Source: an uncultured Clostridium sp.
Lineage (GTDB): Bacteria > Bacillota > Clostridia > TANB77 > CAG-508
Assembly (NCBI GenBank): GCA_948436025.1
Contig: CAOJHH010000005.1
Coordinates: forward strand, 1 to 50,496
Direction: 5' to 3'
Length of the DNA stretch: 50,496 nucleotides
Every line of letters begins with the position of its first letter. Position 1 is the first letter of the stretch. Shown piece after piece: positions 7,950-18,014 of this stretch. The position numbers and the translations under genes are program-made. The notes beneath the pieces are model-generated. The model had not been told where the DNA came from and searched no databases. It saw nothing but the letters and a program-made list of their open reading frames with translations.

Positions 7950-8232
7950 TTACAAAGATAACAACCGATTTTCACAAAAAAGACATAGAAAATCGATAAA
8001 ATTGCAAACAGGAAAGGAGGTAAAAAGAGCAAAAAGAAAATAAGTAGCAACAGGATAATACTTGTTAGGAGGGAAAAAACAAATAGAAATGGGTAAAATA
8101 AGATAATATCTGTTAGGAGGAGAAAAAAGAAAGAAGATAAGTAAAATAGAATAAATAGAGAGAAAAAGTTAGGAGGAAATAGACGAAAAAGAAATAAAAG
8201 ATAGGTGAAATACCCAGGAAAATAGAGAATAG
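7950..8232 (+). repeat. Purine-rich tract with four spaced AGGAGG motifs, no gene
   Basis: AGGAGG occurs at 8015, 8067, 8115 and 8171, roughly every 50 bases. Three sit in the shared context GTTAGGAGG, and two of those are preceded by the similar GATAATACTT/GATAATATCT. No ORF longer than six codons follows any of them. It looks like a decayed tandem repeat or a transcribed Shine-Dalgarno-rich RNA; the terminator at 8233 suggests it is transcribed. Confidence 0.5.
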
Positions 8233-8265
8233 AAACCCGCTAAAAGTCGAATTTTGGCGGGTTTT
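8233..8265 (+). terminator. Rho-independent terminator
   Basis: AAACCCGCTAAAA pairs with TTTTGGCGGGTTT around a 6-base loop. No gene directly upstream uses it. Confidence 0.85.
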
Positions 8266-8415
8266 GTCAATGAAAAATGCTTTACAAATGGCGAAAATTG
8301 GAGTAAAATAAAATTGTTAATTCATAAAAATTAAGTTCGAACTAATTTCAAGAATTGTTTCTTAAGATTAAAATCTAAATTTGAATTTCCAAAAAGAAAA
8401 TGAAATAGGAAGTGA

Positions 8416-8968
8416 GTGATTAACGTGAAAGAACATACGAGGTTATGTGTCAGTTTACTGACTTTATTTGCCACGCTTGTTATTTTTGTTCAAACCAACG
8501 TATTGACTATTATGATATTTAGTTTAAAAGGAGAAGAAAGACAAGTAGTGCAAGTAGAAAAAGAAGTTGCAACTGGAGTGATACAAGAAACAAAAGAATG
8601 GAGGTTAAAAATTCCAAAGATTAAGGTATCTGGAAGGATCGTAGAGGGAACCGATGAAAAAACTATCAATACACAGATAGGACATTTTGAAAATACGCCA
8701 TGTTTAGAAGGAAACATCGGACTAGTTGCAGGTTGTGATGGTTATGAAGAAAACTATTTTGCAGACTTAGAAAAACTAGAGGAGGGAGACGTTATTTTAT
8801 ACCAATATGGTGAACAATACAAACAATACCAAGTAACACGGAAACAAGATTATTGAACAAACTGATTGGTCTGATTTGAGTGAAACAAAAGAAAACAAAT
8901 TAACACTAATTACTGGAGTTGTAGGAAAAGAAGACAAAAGAAGATGTGTACAAGCACAAGAAATTTAA
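8416..8968 (+). CDS. Sortase-like protein lacking catalytic Cys and His (frame break at CGG, codon 142)
   Basis: 183 residues when read through, with an N-terminal membrane helix and a sortase fold (LKIPKIKVSGRIVEGTD, IGHFENTP, NIGLVAGCDGYEENYF). CGG at 8839-8841 breaks the frame; skipping C gives VTGNKIIEQTDWSDLSETKENKL, the normal continuation. The usual TLxTC is TLITG, and the GHNRG catalytic His is replaced (VAGCDG). Only the distal Arg (RRCVQA) remains. It is therefore probably a pseudo-sortase or a degraded gene. The GTG start at 8416 (or 8425) follows AGGAAG. It is next to the adhesin gene at 9110. Confidence 0.82.
8839..8841 (+). other. CGG +1 frameshift site 5 (sortase-like)
   Basis: ACA-CGG-A: skipping C yields Thr-Gly-Asn. 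The unshifted frame stops at 8854-8856. Confidence 0.8.
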
Positions 8969-9109
8969 GCGAAAGAAGCTTAAATAAAGGAGCTTAAATA
9001 AAAGAAATCTGAGCAAAAGATAAAGAACTATAACAAAAGAAAATATATGAGTTATAGGTAAAATCCAAGTTTAAAAATATGAAATTAAGAAAAGGAAGGA
9101 AAAAGAATA

Positions 9110-10600
9110 ATGAAAAAGATAATCAAATTAGGAACAATCATTTTTTGTATGATGATTGCCATAGTAAATACAAATGTACAAGCATATACAGTCGATACTG
9201 AGGCAAGAGCAAGTATTGTTTTTGACCAAAAACTACCATATCATTATGAAGGAGAAGAAAAAGGAAACTATAAAAAATTAAGCTATAAAAGTGGAACCAC
9301 ATTATATTTTTTACAAAGAAATCAAACCAGTGTTATGACTCTTTTTACGAATGTAGAAAAAAGAAAAGATGATATAATAGAAGGAATACTAGAAAATGGG
9401 TATCCAGCTAAAACCATAGAAGAATTAGGAGTAACAACCTCAAATGAAGCATATTTTGCCACACAAGAAGCTATTTTTGCCCATTTAGAACATAAAGATA
9501 TCAATCGATATATTCCAGAAAATGAAGAAGGTAAGAGAATTCTTACTTGTGCCAAGAATATATTAGAAAAAGCAAAGCAAAAAGAAGTCATACTAGAAGA
9601 AATAGACAAAGATTGGAAAGTGGATGGAAGCGATGCTAGTAGAAGATACAAACAATATAACATAACCTTATCCTCTGATATCGAAAATGCAAGAATTGTC
9701 GTAGAAAATGGTGAAGATGTTATCATTACGAATGAAGAAAATCAGACGGTTACCACAGTAAGAAATGGAGATACCATAAAAATTCTTGTACCAAAAGGAA
9801 TGAATCAGGAATTTCAGGTAAAACTAGTATATGAAAAATTCGGAACTGGGGTTTATAACATTTATCATACTTCTAATACCAATCTTCAGTATTTATTAGC
9901 GGTACAAGAAAGGGTGTCAAGGCAAAAAGAATTTGATGTTTCTTTTCAAAATTTAGCACCAGTTACCATAGCAAATTATACTTACGAAACAAAAGAACCA
10001 ATGGAAGGAAGCGTGTTTACCATTTCTGATCATTTCAATAAACCAATAAGAGAGAATCTAGTAACCGATGAAAATGGCGAAATACATACCTTTTTAGAAA
10101 AAGGCGAATATCTTTTGACACAAACAAAAGTAAAGGATGGTTATTCCCCATCTGGGCAATTGTTAAATTTTGAAATTAATGAGTTAAAAGAGGTAAAACT
10201 AACGGTATTAAATATAAAACAAACCAATGAAGAAACAAAACAAGAACAAACCCAGACGAATGTGGTAAAAGAAGACAAAAATGTAGTACAAACTGATGTA
10301 GAGAATATTACTAATATTCATCAAACCAACATAGAAAAAGAAATTACCAAACAAACCAATGAAACAAATTTAGAAGAGAAAAACGAATTTATTAATACCA
10401 TTTACCAAAAAAACGTAAATTATGCTACTCGTAACAATGTCTATGAAAATAAAATATGGAAAGAAACGGTAACCAATTCCATTCTTCCAGGAAGAAACCA
10501 AATAACCTATTTATCAAAAGAAGAATATCAAGCCTATACCAATCGTATAAAAACGGCAAAAATCGATGTGCCAGTTTTACCAGTAGCAGTAAAGAAGTAA
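9110..10600 (+). CDS. Thioester-domain and SpaA/Cna-B-like surface protein
   Basis: 496 residues with a signal peptide (1-25). The N-terminal region resembles the Cys-Gln thioester adhesin domain: GYPAKTIEEL and ATQEAIFAHL match the TQxAIW signature, but the expected Cys (YCL) is Phe (LYFLQRN). A SpaA/Cna-B-type beta domain follows (about 285-370: PMEGSVFTISDHFNKP, TFLEKGEYLLTQ), then a Thr/Asn/Gln-rich stalk. There is no LPxTG or C-terminal anchor; the protein ends VLPVAVKK against a repeat. It pairs with the adjacent sortase-like gene. Surface adhesion is inferred; the thioester chemistry seems lost. Confidence 0.7.
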   Translation: MKKIIKLGTIIFCMMIAIVNTNVQAYTVDTEARASIVFDQKLPYHYEGEEKGNYKKLSYKSGTTLYFLQRNQTSVMTLFTNVEKRKDDIIEGILENGYPAKTIEELGVTTSNEAYFATQEAIFAHLEHKDINRYIPENEEGKRILTCAKNILEKAKQKEVILEEIDKDWKVDGSDASRRYKQYNITLSSDIENARIVVENGEDVIITNEENQTVTTVRNGDTIKILVPKGMNQEFQVKLVYEKFGTGVYNIYHTSNTNLQYLLAVQERVSRQKEFDVSFQNLAPVTIANYTYETKEPMEGSVFTISDHFNKPIRENLVTDENGEIHTFLEKGEYLLTQTKVKDGYSPSGQLLNFEINELKEVKLTVLNIKQTNEETKQEQTQTNVVKEDKNVVQTDVENITNIHQTNIEKEITKQTNETNLEEKNEFINTIYQKNVNYATRNNVYENKIWKETVTNSILPGRNQITYLSKEEYQAYTNRIKTAKIDVPVLPVAVKK

Positions 10601-10643
10601 GAACCCCCAGCCGCTCCGTGGCAGCCCCCTTAAGTAAAGGGGC
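10599..10643. repeat. Family B repeat
   Basis: AAGAACCCCCAGCCGC... with CCCCTTAAGTAAAGGGG as the inner stem. It overlaps the stop codon of the adhesin gene. Confidence 0.7.
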
Positions 10644-10696
10644 CTTTGCTTTTGCAATTATGGTAGCACCCATTCTAAAATTGCCTTAAAAAAGAA

Positions 10697-10726
10697 TTGA
10701 CAGACAAACTAGGAAAAGTATATAAT
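10697..10726 (+). promoter_or_regulatory. Promoter of the CBS-domain gene
   Basis: TTGACA, 18 bases, TATAAT, about 38 bases before the ATG. Confidence 0.65.
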
Positions 10727-10763
10727 AATCACAGAAAAAAAGAGAAGGAAAGGAAAAAATAAT

Positions 10764-12081
10764 ATGTCACAAGTAATGGTTTTGGTTATTTTAATTCTAA
10801 TTAATGGATTTTTTGCAGCAAGTGAAATTGCATTTATTTCCTTAAATGATGTAAAGGTTGCAAAACAAGCCAAAGAAGGAAATAAAAAAGCAAAGCAAAT
10901 TTTAAAAATGTTAGAAAACCCAAGCAGGTTTCTAGCAACCATTCAAATAGGGATTACCCTTGCAGGCTTCTTATCAAGTGCGTTTGCATCGGATGCATTT
11001 GCAAGCCGTTTGGCTCCTATTTTAAACCAGTGGATACCAAGTATTAGCATTGGTGTATGGCAAAGCATATCCATTATTGTGATTACGGTTATTTTATCCT
11101 TCTTTACTTTAGTATTTGGAGAATTGGTACCAAAACGTTTGGCAATGAAGCATTATGAAAAAGTAGCTTATGCCACAATTGGAGTCATTCGTGCGATTTA
11201 TATTGTTACTGTACCATTTGTCAAGTTACTAACCGCTTCTACTAACCTTATTTCAAAGTTATTTGGTGTTTCGGAAAAAGACGAAGAAATTGTAACCGAA
11301 GAACAAATTAAAATGATGGTAGACGAGGGTGAGGAAAAAGGTTCTATCGATGAAGAAGAAAAGAACCTAATTAACAATGTATTTGAATTTGATGATATTA
11401 CCGTATCGGAAATTATGACACATAGAACCGATATTTATGCCATCGATATGAACCGTGATGTAAATGAACTAATTGAAGAATTAGATGAGTATAAGTATAG
11501 TAGAGTACCTGTTTATGACGAAACCATTGATGAAATAAAAGGAATTTTATATTTAAAAGATTTACTAAAATACGTAAAAGGAAAAAGAAGTGTCAAAATC
11601 AAAACGATGATGAGACCAGCTTATTTTGTAGCACAATCCAAACCAATTAATGAGGTATTTCGAGAATTACAAAAAAAGAATAGCCAAATTGCTATTGTGT
11701 TAGATGAATATGGTGGAACAGCAGGGCTTGTTACAATGGAGGATATTTTAGAAGAATTAGTAGGCGATATTTTTGACGAATACGATGACATTGAACAAGA
11801 ATACGAAAAAATCGATGAAAACACCTACTATATTAGTGGAAATGTTACCATTAATGAGGTAAAGAAAATTCTAAATGTACCAATCCCAGAAGGCGATTAT
11901 GAGACCCTATCTCGGATATTTGCAAGATATTTTAGGAAGAATACCAGAAGATGAAGAAAAACCAGTTATTGAAACAGAAGCTGTTACCTATAAAATTGAA
12001 GAATACGAAGATAAAAGAATTCTAAAAGTAAAAGCATGTAAAAACCGTAACATAGAAGATATACAAGAGGAAAAGGAATAA
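10764..12081 (+). CDS. CNNM/CorC-HlyC family transporter with CBS pair (frame break at CGG, codon 384)
   Basis: 438 residues when read through: a DUF21/CNNM membrane domain (about 1-190, starting VMVLVILILINGFFAASE), a CBS pair (about 210-335, VSEIMTHRTDIYAI and EYGGTAGLVTMEDILEELVG), and a CorC_HlyC accessory domain. CGG at 11913-11915 breaks the frame in that last domain. Skipping C gives DYETLSGYLQDILGRIPEDE, the expected sequence, with the stop at 12081. It is probably a divalent-cation (Mg2+) efflux or sensing protein; older annotations call such proteins haemolysins. Confidence 0.92.
11913..11915 (+). other. CGG +1 frameshift site 6 (CBS protein)
   Basis: TCT-CGG-A: skipping C yields Ser-Gly-Tyr. 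The unshifted frame stops at 11952-11954. Confidence 0.85.
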
Positions 12082-12083
12082 AC

Positions 12084-12108
12084 GTAGGGGTTGCATATTA
12101 TGCAACCC
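12084..12108. repeat. Family A repeat (short form)
   Basis: GTAGGGGTTGCATATTATGC followed by AACCC: a palindrome with the same GTAGGGG head as the copies at 13720, 21937 and 40765. Confidence 0.6.
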
Positions 12109-12175
12109 GAAATACAATTTCATATGTTAAATTAATAGAGATTTTGTAATGAATGTTCGAAAGGATGGAAAAGAA

Positions 12176-13708
12176 ATGGAGAATAAAAAAGTAGTAGTGA
12201 TTATAGTAGCAATTATTGTAATAGCAATTGGCTTAAGTGTTTATTTCTATCAAGATTACCAAAGAAAACAATATGAAGTAGAACAAGTAGCAAGCTTTCA
12301 GTATTATGCGATTTATGAAAATGGAAAAATGGGTGTTATTGATGTAGAAGGAAACATTTTGATTGAACCTAAATATGACAATGTAAAAATTCCAAATCCC
12401 GAGAAAGCCGTTTTTATTTGTGAAGAAGGAGACAACATCATAGTACAAAACGATAAAAAGGAAGTACTATTTGACCAATTTGAAGAAGTAATTCCGATTG
12501 ATATAAAAGGAGTTGCAACAAACATTCCATATGAAAAACGAGTATTACGTTATAAAAAAGATGGGAAATATGGATTAATTGGTTATGATGGAAAAATAGT
12601 AACAAAAGCAATTTATGAGCAAATAGAAGGGTTAGAGCATAAAGAAAGTGAACTTCTAGTAAAAAAAGACGGAAAATATGGAGTCATAAACCAAAAAGGA
12701 GTTCTTCTTTTAAAAACAGAGTATGACGGAATTGTTGCAGATGGTTATTATGATAAGCAAAAAGGGTATGGATTATCGGGGTATATTGTATCGAAAAAAA
12801 CAGAAGAAGGATATCGCTATGGTTATATTGGTGCAAAACGTGAAAAAGTATTGGAAGTAGATTATAATAACATCTCTCGTGTATTGGAAGTAGAGCCTGC
12901 AGAAGACGTATATCTAATTGCAACTAAAAATGGACAAACAGGTGTTATGAAAAACCAAAAAAGCATGATAAATTATGCTTATCAAACAGTCGAATATGAT
13001 GAATATAATAATGTTTTTATGATTGAACGAAATGCAAAACATGGTGTGATCGATACCAATGGAAAAGAAATTTTACCAGTTCAATATGATGAAATTGAAG
13101 CAAAAGGAATTTACTTACAAGCAAATATAGAAGAAGATAGCACATATTTTGATACCAAAGGAAACAAACTAGAAAACAACGAGTATGAATCGGTATTCAA
13201 AACGGAACATGAAAATTATTTTATTACCATTAATGTAGAGGGACAATATGGTGTTATCAATAGCAAAAAAGAAGTTATCATTGAAAATACATATGAATAT
13301 TTAGAATATTTATTTGATGATTACTTTATTGCGTCTAATGAAAGCCATTTAGGGGTTATTGATATTTCAGGAGCCACAAAAATAGAATTTGAATATGATG
13401 TATTACAAAGAGTAGAAGATACCAAAGTTGTAGAAGCAAAGAAATTAAAAAATAATGTGACAGATTTATATGCAAGTAATTTAGAGAAAATTTGCACCAA
13501 AGAAAATGCTTCTGTATATGCATATGAAAATGATATAGAAATTTCTTCACAAGGTGAAGTAGAATATTTTGATGTACAAGGAAAGGCATTAAAAGAAGAC
13601 CAAATTCAAAATCACCAACATCCAGAAAAAATAGGAGAATACCACCGAGTATATTACGGTTATGGAGAAAGCTATTACACAAAAGAAGCCGAAGAGACAG
13701 AACAATAA
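12176..13708 (+). CDS. Membrane-anchored WG-repeat protein
   Basis: 510 residues. An N-terminal anchor (about 5-25) is followed by at least seven WG/KWG-type repeats, seen as GKMGVIDVEGNILIEPKYD, GKYGLIGYDGKIVTKAIYE and GKYGVINQKGVLLLKTEYD. These beta-rich repeats are thought to mediate protein binding; the partner is unknown. The ATG at 12176 is preferred over 12149 because AAAGGA lies ten bases upstream and the anchor then starts near the N-terminus. Confidence 0.85.
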   Translation: MENKKVVVIIVAIIVIAIGLSVYFYQDYQRKQYEVEQVASFQYYAIYENGKMGVIDVEGNILIEPKYDNVKIPNPEKAVFICEEGDNIIVQNDKKEVLFDQFEEVIPIDIKGVATNIPYEKRVLRYKKDGKYGLIGYDGKIVTKAIYEQIEGLEHKESELLVKKDGKYGVINQKGVLLLKTEYDGIVADGYYDKQKGYGLSGYIVSKKTEEGYRYGYIGAKREKVLEVDYNNISRVLEVEPAEDVYLIATKNGQTGVMKNQKSMINYAYQTVEYDEYNNVFMIERNAKHGVIDTNGKEILPVQYDEIEAKGIYLQANIEEDSTYFDTKGNKLENNEYESVFKTEHENYFITINVEGQYGVINSKKEVIIENTYEYLEYLFDDYFIASNESHLGVIDISGATKIEFEYDVLQRVEDTKVVEAKKLKNNVTDLYASNLEKICTKENASVYAYENDIEISSQGEVEYFDVQGKALKEDQIQNHQHPEKIGEYHRVYYGYGESYYTKEAEETEQ

Positions 13709-13719
13709 AATAAATAGAT

Positions 13720-13743
13720 GTAGGGGCGGACCTTGTGTCCGCC
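13720..13743. repeat. Family A repeat
   Basis: GTAGGGGCGGAC and GTGTCCGCC form the typical palindrome of the family, between two genes. Confidence 0.75.
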
Positions 13744-13769
13744 TTGAAAAGAAAAAGGAGAATAAAAAC

Positions 13770-15017
13770 ATGTACCAAGAATTTGGAATAAAACAAAATA
13801 TATTGGATTTAGCAAAAGAAGTAGAAAAGGACATAAAACCAATGATAGAAAAGATTGATAATACCTGTGAACAAAATAGCTTAAAGGTATTACAAGCATT
13901 TCAAAAATATCGTATCTCAGACCTTCATTTTAATAGTACAACAGGATATGGATATGGAGATGTAGGAAGAGAGGCGATTGAAGGAATTTTTGCTCATGTA
14001 TTAGGAGCAGAGGATAGCCTAGTACGAGGACAATTTATTTCAGGAACCCATGCCTTAACGGTTGCGTTATTTGCTTTTTTAAGACCGGGAGATACCATGC
14101 TTAGTATTTCAGGAAAACCATATGATACCTTAGATTCAGTGATTGGTATAGAAGAAAACCCAAGTTCTCTAAAAGCCTTTGGTATTCATTATGAACAAAT
14201 TGAATTAATAAACAATGAATTTGATGAGGAAAAAATAATCACAAGAGTAAAACAAGGTGGTATTAAACTAATCGAAATACAACGTTCCAGAGGTTATAGC
14301 TTAAGAAATAGTATCACATTAGAAAAACTAGAAACCATTATCCGAAAAATAAAACAAATTGATTCGAATATTATTATGATGATTGATAATTGTTATTGTG
14401 AATTGGTAGGAACCAAAGAACCACTACAAGTAGGCGCAGATGTAATAGTTGGTTCTTTAATTAAAAACCTAGGAGGAGGAATTGCACCAAATGGAGCCTA
14501 TATTGCAGGAAGAAAAGACTTAGTACAACTTGCAGCCGAACGCTTAACCTCTCCGGGCTTAGGAAAAGAAGTAGGCCCAAGTCTAGGAATGAATAAATCC
14601 ATTTTACAAGGTTTATTTTTTGCACCAAGTGTAGTAGCAAATAGCCTAAAAACAGCAGTATTTGCAAGTCGTATGTTAGAAAAATTAGGTTACATACCAT
14701 CACCAAAATATGATGAACCAAGAGCAGATATTGTACAAACCATTGCATTTGGCAATAAAGAAGACCTTATTAAATACTGCCAAGGAATTCAAATGGGCTC
14801 ACCAGTCGATTCAAACTCCATTCCAGAGCCATGGGATATGCCAGGTTATACCGACCAAATTATTATGGCGGCAGGAGCATTTACACAAGGTTCTTCCATT
14901 GAATTATCTTGTGATGCACCAATTCGTCCACCATATGTTGCCTTCATGCAAGGAGGATTAACCTATGAATATGGAAAACTAGGAGTACTAAAAGCAATCA
15001 GTAATATGGGAGAATAG
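13770..15017 (+). CDS. Methionine gamma-lyase family / aluminium resistance PLP protein
   Basis: A 415-residue fold-type I PLP enzyme of the family long labelled aluminium resistance protein (YnbB-like, related to Met gamma-lyase). It has the segments RGQFISGTHALTVALF, MMIDNCYCELVG and GSLIKNLGGGIAPNGAYIAG, the last with the probable PLP Lys. The substrate is not established. AAGGAG precedes the ATG at 13770; the frame extends upstream only through repeat sequence. It runs straight into the next gene, four bases apart. Confidence 0.9.
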   Translation: MYQEFGIKQNILDLAKEVEKDIKPMIEKIDNTCEQNSLKVLQAFQKYRISDLHFNSTTGYGYGDVGREAIEGIFAHVLGAEDSLVRGQFISGTHALTVALFAFLRPGDTMLSISGKPYDTLDSVIGIEENPSSLKAFGIHYEQIELINNEFDEEKIITRVKQGGIKLIEIQRSRGYSLRNSITLEKLETIIRKIKQIDSNIIMMIDNCYCELVGTKEPLQVGADVIVGSLIKNLGGGIAPNGAYIAGRKDLVQLAAERLTSPGLGKEVGPSLGMNKSILQGLFFAPSVVANSLKTAVFASRMLEKLGYIPSPKYDEPRADIVQTIAFGNKEDLIKYCQGIQMGSPVDSNSIPEPWDMPGYTDQIIMAAGAFTQGSSIELSCDAPIRPPYVAFMQGGLTYEYGKLGVLKAISNMGE

Positions 15018-15020
15018 AAT

Positions 15021-16281
15021 ATGCAAGTAGTAGTAATTGGGGGCGGACCAGCAGGAATGATGTCTGCCATTTGTGCCAGTAGGGAAGGAAACAAAGTTGT
15101 TCTTTTAGAAAAAATGGAGAAATGTGGGAAAAAGTTATTAATTACAGGAAAAGGAAGATGTAATATAACGAGTAGTTTACCCATAGAAGAATTTATTTCG
15201 AATGTTCCGGGAAATGGAAGGTTTTTGTATAGTGCATTTTCCAATTTTACCAATCAAGATGTGATTTCGTTACTAAAAAAACATGGGGTAGAGGTAAAAA
15301 AGGAAAGAGGAAATCGTATCTTTCCAGAATCGGACCATTCAGTTGATGTGTTAAATGCTTTTATGGCAGAATTAAAAGAGTGTAAAGTCGAAATAAAAAC
15401 ACGGAGCCAAAGTGACGGATATTTTGGTAGAAAATGGAACAGTAGTAGCAGTAGCATATAAAGAAAATATGGATAAAACCAGTACAATAAAAGCCAATAA
15501 AGTAATTTTAGCAACAGGTGGATGTAGTTATTCGAAAACGGGTTCTTCTGGGGAGGGCTATGAAATCGCAAAAAGACTAGGACATCATATTACCAAAATA
15601 CAACCATCTTTAGTACCACTTATTTGTAAAGAACAAGAATTATGTGCAAGTTTAGAAGGGCTTAGTTTAAGAAATGTGAAAATGGATATCAAAAATCAAG
15701 AAAATAAAAAGGTAATCTATGAAGATTTTGGGGAAATGGTATTTACCAAAAAAGGTATTTCAGGACCAATCATATTAAGTGGGTCAGCTCATTTATTACG
15801 TACCAAACAAGTAGAGACATTATTAAAAGATCATAAGATTATCTTACAAATTGATTTAAAGCCAGCTTTAAGTGACGAAATACTAGATAAGAGAATTCAG
15901 AAAGATTTTAGTGAATATAAAAACAAGCAATTTAAAAATAGTCTTGATGAATTATTACCAAAAAAGATGATAGAACCAATGATTGCATTATCCAATATTC
16001 CAAAAGAGAAAAGAGTAAATGAAATTACCAAAAAGGAAAGACAAAACCTTGTGCAATTACTAAAAAAATTCACACTAACCCTAACGGATTTTGGTAAGAT
16101 AGAAGAAGCAATCATCACAGCAGGAGGGATTGATGTAAAAGAAATTAATTCTTCTACCATGGAATCAAAATTGATAAAAGGTTTATATTTTGCGGGAGAA
16201 ATCATTGATGTGGATGCCTATACAGGAGGCTTTAACTTACAAATTGCCTATTCAACAGGCTATACGGCAGGAAAAAATTGA
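15021..16281 (+). CDS. BaiN/YhiN-type FAD-dependent oxidoreductase (frame break at CGG, codon 128)
   Basis: 419 residues when read through. It belongs to the HI0933/BaiN flavoprotein family: dinucleotide-binding GGGPAGMMSA at the start, KCGKKLLITGKGRCNIT, and the C-terminal GLYFAGEIIDVDAYTGGFNLQ. CGG at 15402-15404 breaks the frame; skipping C gives IKTGAKVTDILVENGTVVAV, the expected strand. The substrate is unknown. It forms a probable operon with the PLP enzyme upstream and yigZ downstream. Confidence 0.93.
15402..15404 (+). other. CGG +1 frameshift site 7 (BaiN family)
   Basis: ACA-CGG-A: skipping C yields Thr-Gly-Ala. The unshifted frame stops at 15459-15461. Confidence 0.85.
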
Positions 16282-16307
16282 AATAATGTATGTAGGGGAG
16301 AACCAAT

Positions 16308-16926
16308 ATGTTTTATACCATCGAAAAGGAAATTAGTGCCGAATTAATCGAAAAGAAATCCAAATTTATTACGGATTTATTTCCAGTGCAAAACCAAGAA
16401 GAGGCAGAAGAAAAAATAAAAGAAATCAAGAAGAAATATTATGATGCAAAACATCATTGTTTTTCTTATATTACTTTTGATAAAGAAGGAAACAAGGTAG
16501 AACGATGTAGTGATGATGGAGAACCGTCACGGAACAGCAGGAGCCCCAATGCTAGAATTATTAAGGGGAAAAAACTTGTGCCAAGTATTGGTGGTGGTAA
16601 CAAGATACTTTGGTGGAATTTTGCTTGGAACAGGTGGGCTTGTAAGAGCCTATGCAGGAGTTACTAAACAAGCATTAGAAAAAGCAAATTATATTGAAAA
16701 AAGGCAGGGAAAAGAAGTACAAATCCGTTTAACCTATGAAGAAATAGAACCTTTTCGATATTATTGTAGAAAATATCAAATTCATATTATAAAAGAGGAA
16801 TATTTAGAGTATGTTAATTTTTTTATCGAATTACCAAATGAAATCTTCCAGAATTTGCAAAACGACATCGACCAAAAGAATATAAAAGTGACAAAAATCG
16901 ACAAAATAACAGAAAAATACATATAA
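16308..16926 (+). CDS. yigZ: YigZ/IMPACT family protein (frame break at CGG, codon 75)
   Basis: 205 residues when read through. UPF0029 family: N-terminal SKFITDLFPVQNQEEAEE, AKHHCFSYI and the hallmark DDGEPSGTAGAPMLELL. CGG at 16530-16532 falls exactly in that hallmark (PS-CGG), and skipping C restores SGTAG; the Gly is nearly invariant in the family. The remainder (RYFGGILLGTGGLVRAYAG) and the C-terminal domain are intact. The relation to IMPACT suggests a link to translation control, though bacterial function is unclear. Confidence 0.93.
16530..16532 (+). other. CGG +1 frameshift site 8 (yigZ)
   Basis: TCA-CGG-A: skipping C yields Ser-Gly-Thr in the family signature. Confidence 0.9.
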
Positions 16927-16984
16927 AACTACATTACAGTGTCAAATGTTTTGAAAGAAATTTGAAAAAATTTCCAGAAACATA

Positions 16985-17013
16985 TTGCATTTCATTTTAA
17001 TAAATAATATAAT
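16985..17013 (+). promoter_or_regulatory. Promoter of spo0A
   Basis: TTGCAT, 17 bases, TATAAT, 49 bases before the GTG start. Confidence 0.6.
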
Positions 17014-17062
17014 TCAAATTGTAAATTTTTTACAATTTTTAAAAATATTAGGAGGAATTAAA

Positions 17063-17884
17063 GTGAAAGAAAAGATTACCGTATTAATAGCAGATGATAA
17101 TAGTGAATTTGCTAACAATTTGGCAGGATATGTTGAACGAGAGGAAGAGATGGAAGTAATAGGAATGGCACGTGATGGAAACGAAGCCTATGACATGATT
17201 TGTGGAACCCAACCAGACATTGTACTATTAGATGTCATCATGCCACATTTAGATGGAATTGGTGTGTTAGAGAAAATTAAAAACACCGAGTTTCGAAAAC
17301 CACCTCTTTGCATTATGCTATCTGCAGTAGGACAAGACAAAATTACACAAAGAGCCATCGATTTAGGAGCAGAATATTATGTTGTAAAACCATTTGACAT
17401 TAAACTGTTATTAAAAAGAATAAAAGACCTAAAAAATTATCAACCAGCACAATTTAAAAATGTAACCATGTTATCAAGAGAAATAAAAGTACCATATATC
17501 GACATACCAAAAGAAGCGAAAAAAAGCGAGGAAAACCTAGAAGCATTAGTAACCAATGTTATTCATGAAGTAGGAGTTCCAGCTCACATAAAAGGATACC
17601 AATACTTAAGAGAAGCCATCATTTTAGTAGTAAATGACATTGATGTCATAAACCAAATTACCAAGCAATTATACCCAGAAATAGCAGAAAAATTCCGAAC
17701 AACACCAAGTAGAGTAGAAAGAGCCATCCGTCATGCCATCGAAGTAGCATGGGGAAGAGGACAACAAGAAGCAGTAGAAAGTATCTTTGGCTACACCGTA
17801 TCAGCAGCCAAAGGAAAGCCTACGAACTCAGAATTTATTGCAATGATAGCAGACAAGCTAAGGCTTGAATTAAAGAGTGCATAG
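17063..17884 (+). CDS. spo0A: Sporulation master regulator Spo0A
   Basis: 273 residues. The receiver domain (about 4-125) has the acidic pocket ADDN, the phospho-acceptor in [11 protein letters not shown] and the conserved Lys in VVKPFD. The C-terminal Spo0A DNA-binding domain has the recognition region [20 protein letters not shown]. The GTG start at 17063 is fixed by AGGAGG. When phosphorylated it turns on entry into sporulation, including genes such as the spoIIA operon seen here. It contains no CGG codon. Confidence 0.97.
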   Translation: MKEKITVLIADDNSEFANNLAGYVEREEEMEVIGMARDGNEAYDMICGTQPDIVLLDVIMPHLDGIGVLEKIKNTEFRKPPLCIMLSAVGQDKITQRAIDLGAEYYVVKPFDIKLLLKRIKDLKNYQPAQFKNVTMLSREIKVPYIDIPKEAKKSEENLEALVTNVIHEVGVPAHIKGYQYLREAIILVVNDIDVINQITKQLYPEIAEKFRTTPSRVERAIRHAIEVAWGRGQQEAVESIFGYTVSAAKGKPTNSEFIAMIADKLRLELKSA

Positions 17885-17890
17885 AAAAAC

Positions 17891-17924
17891 AAAAAAGATC
17901 TTTTGAAAACAAAAGGTCTTTTTT
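17891..17924 (+). terminator. Terminator of spo0A
   Basis: AAAAAAGATCTTTT pairs with AAAAGGTCTTTTTT around a short loop. Confidence 0.85.
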
Positions 17925-17960
17925 GTGTATGAAAAAGGTCTTACAAAAAAGTGAAAAAGA

Positions 17961-17989
17961 TTGACTATTTTTTGGAAACTGTGTATAAT
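17961..17989 (+). promoter_or_regulatory. Promoter of glyS
   Basis: TTGACT, 17 bases, TATAAT. No T-box leader is visible in the 25-base 5' region. Confidence 0.7.
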
Positions 17990-18014
17990 AATAAAAATTA
18001 AAAGAGGTGTTTTT

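Noticed and set aside
8011-8176. CRISPR array from the spaced AGGAGG motifs
   Set aside because: The repeats are only 9 bases, the spacers are low-complexity purine-rich sequence, and there are no cas genes.
13662-13769. N-terminal extension of the PLP enzyme upstream of 13770
   Set aside because: It is encoded by the end of the previous gene and a family A repeat; AAGGAG is placed for the ATG at 13770.
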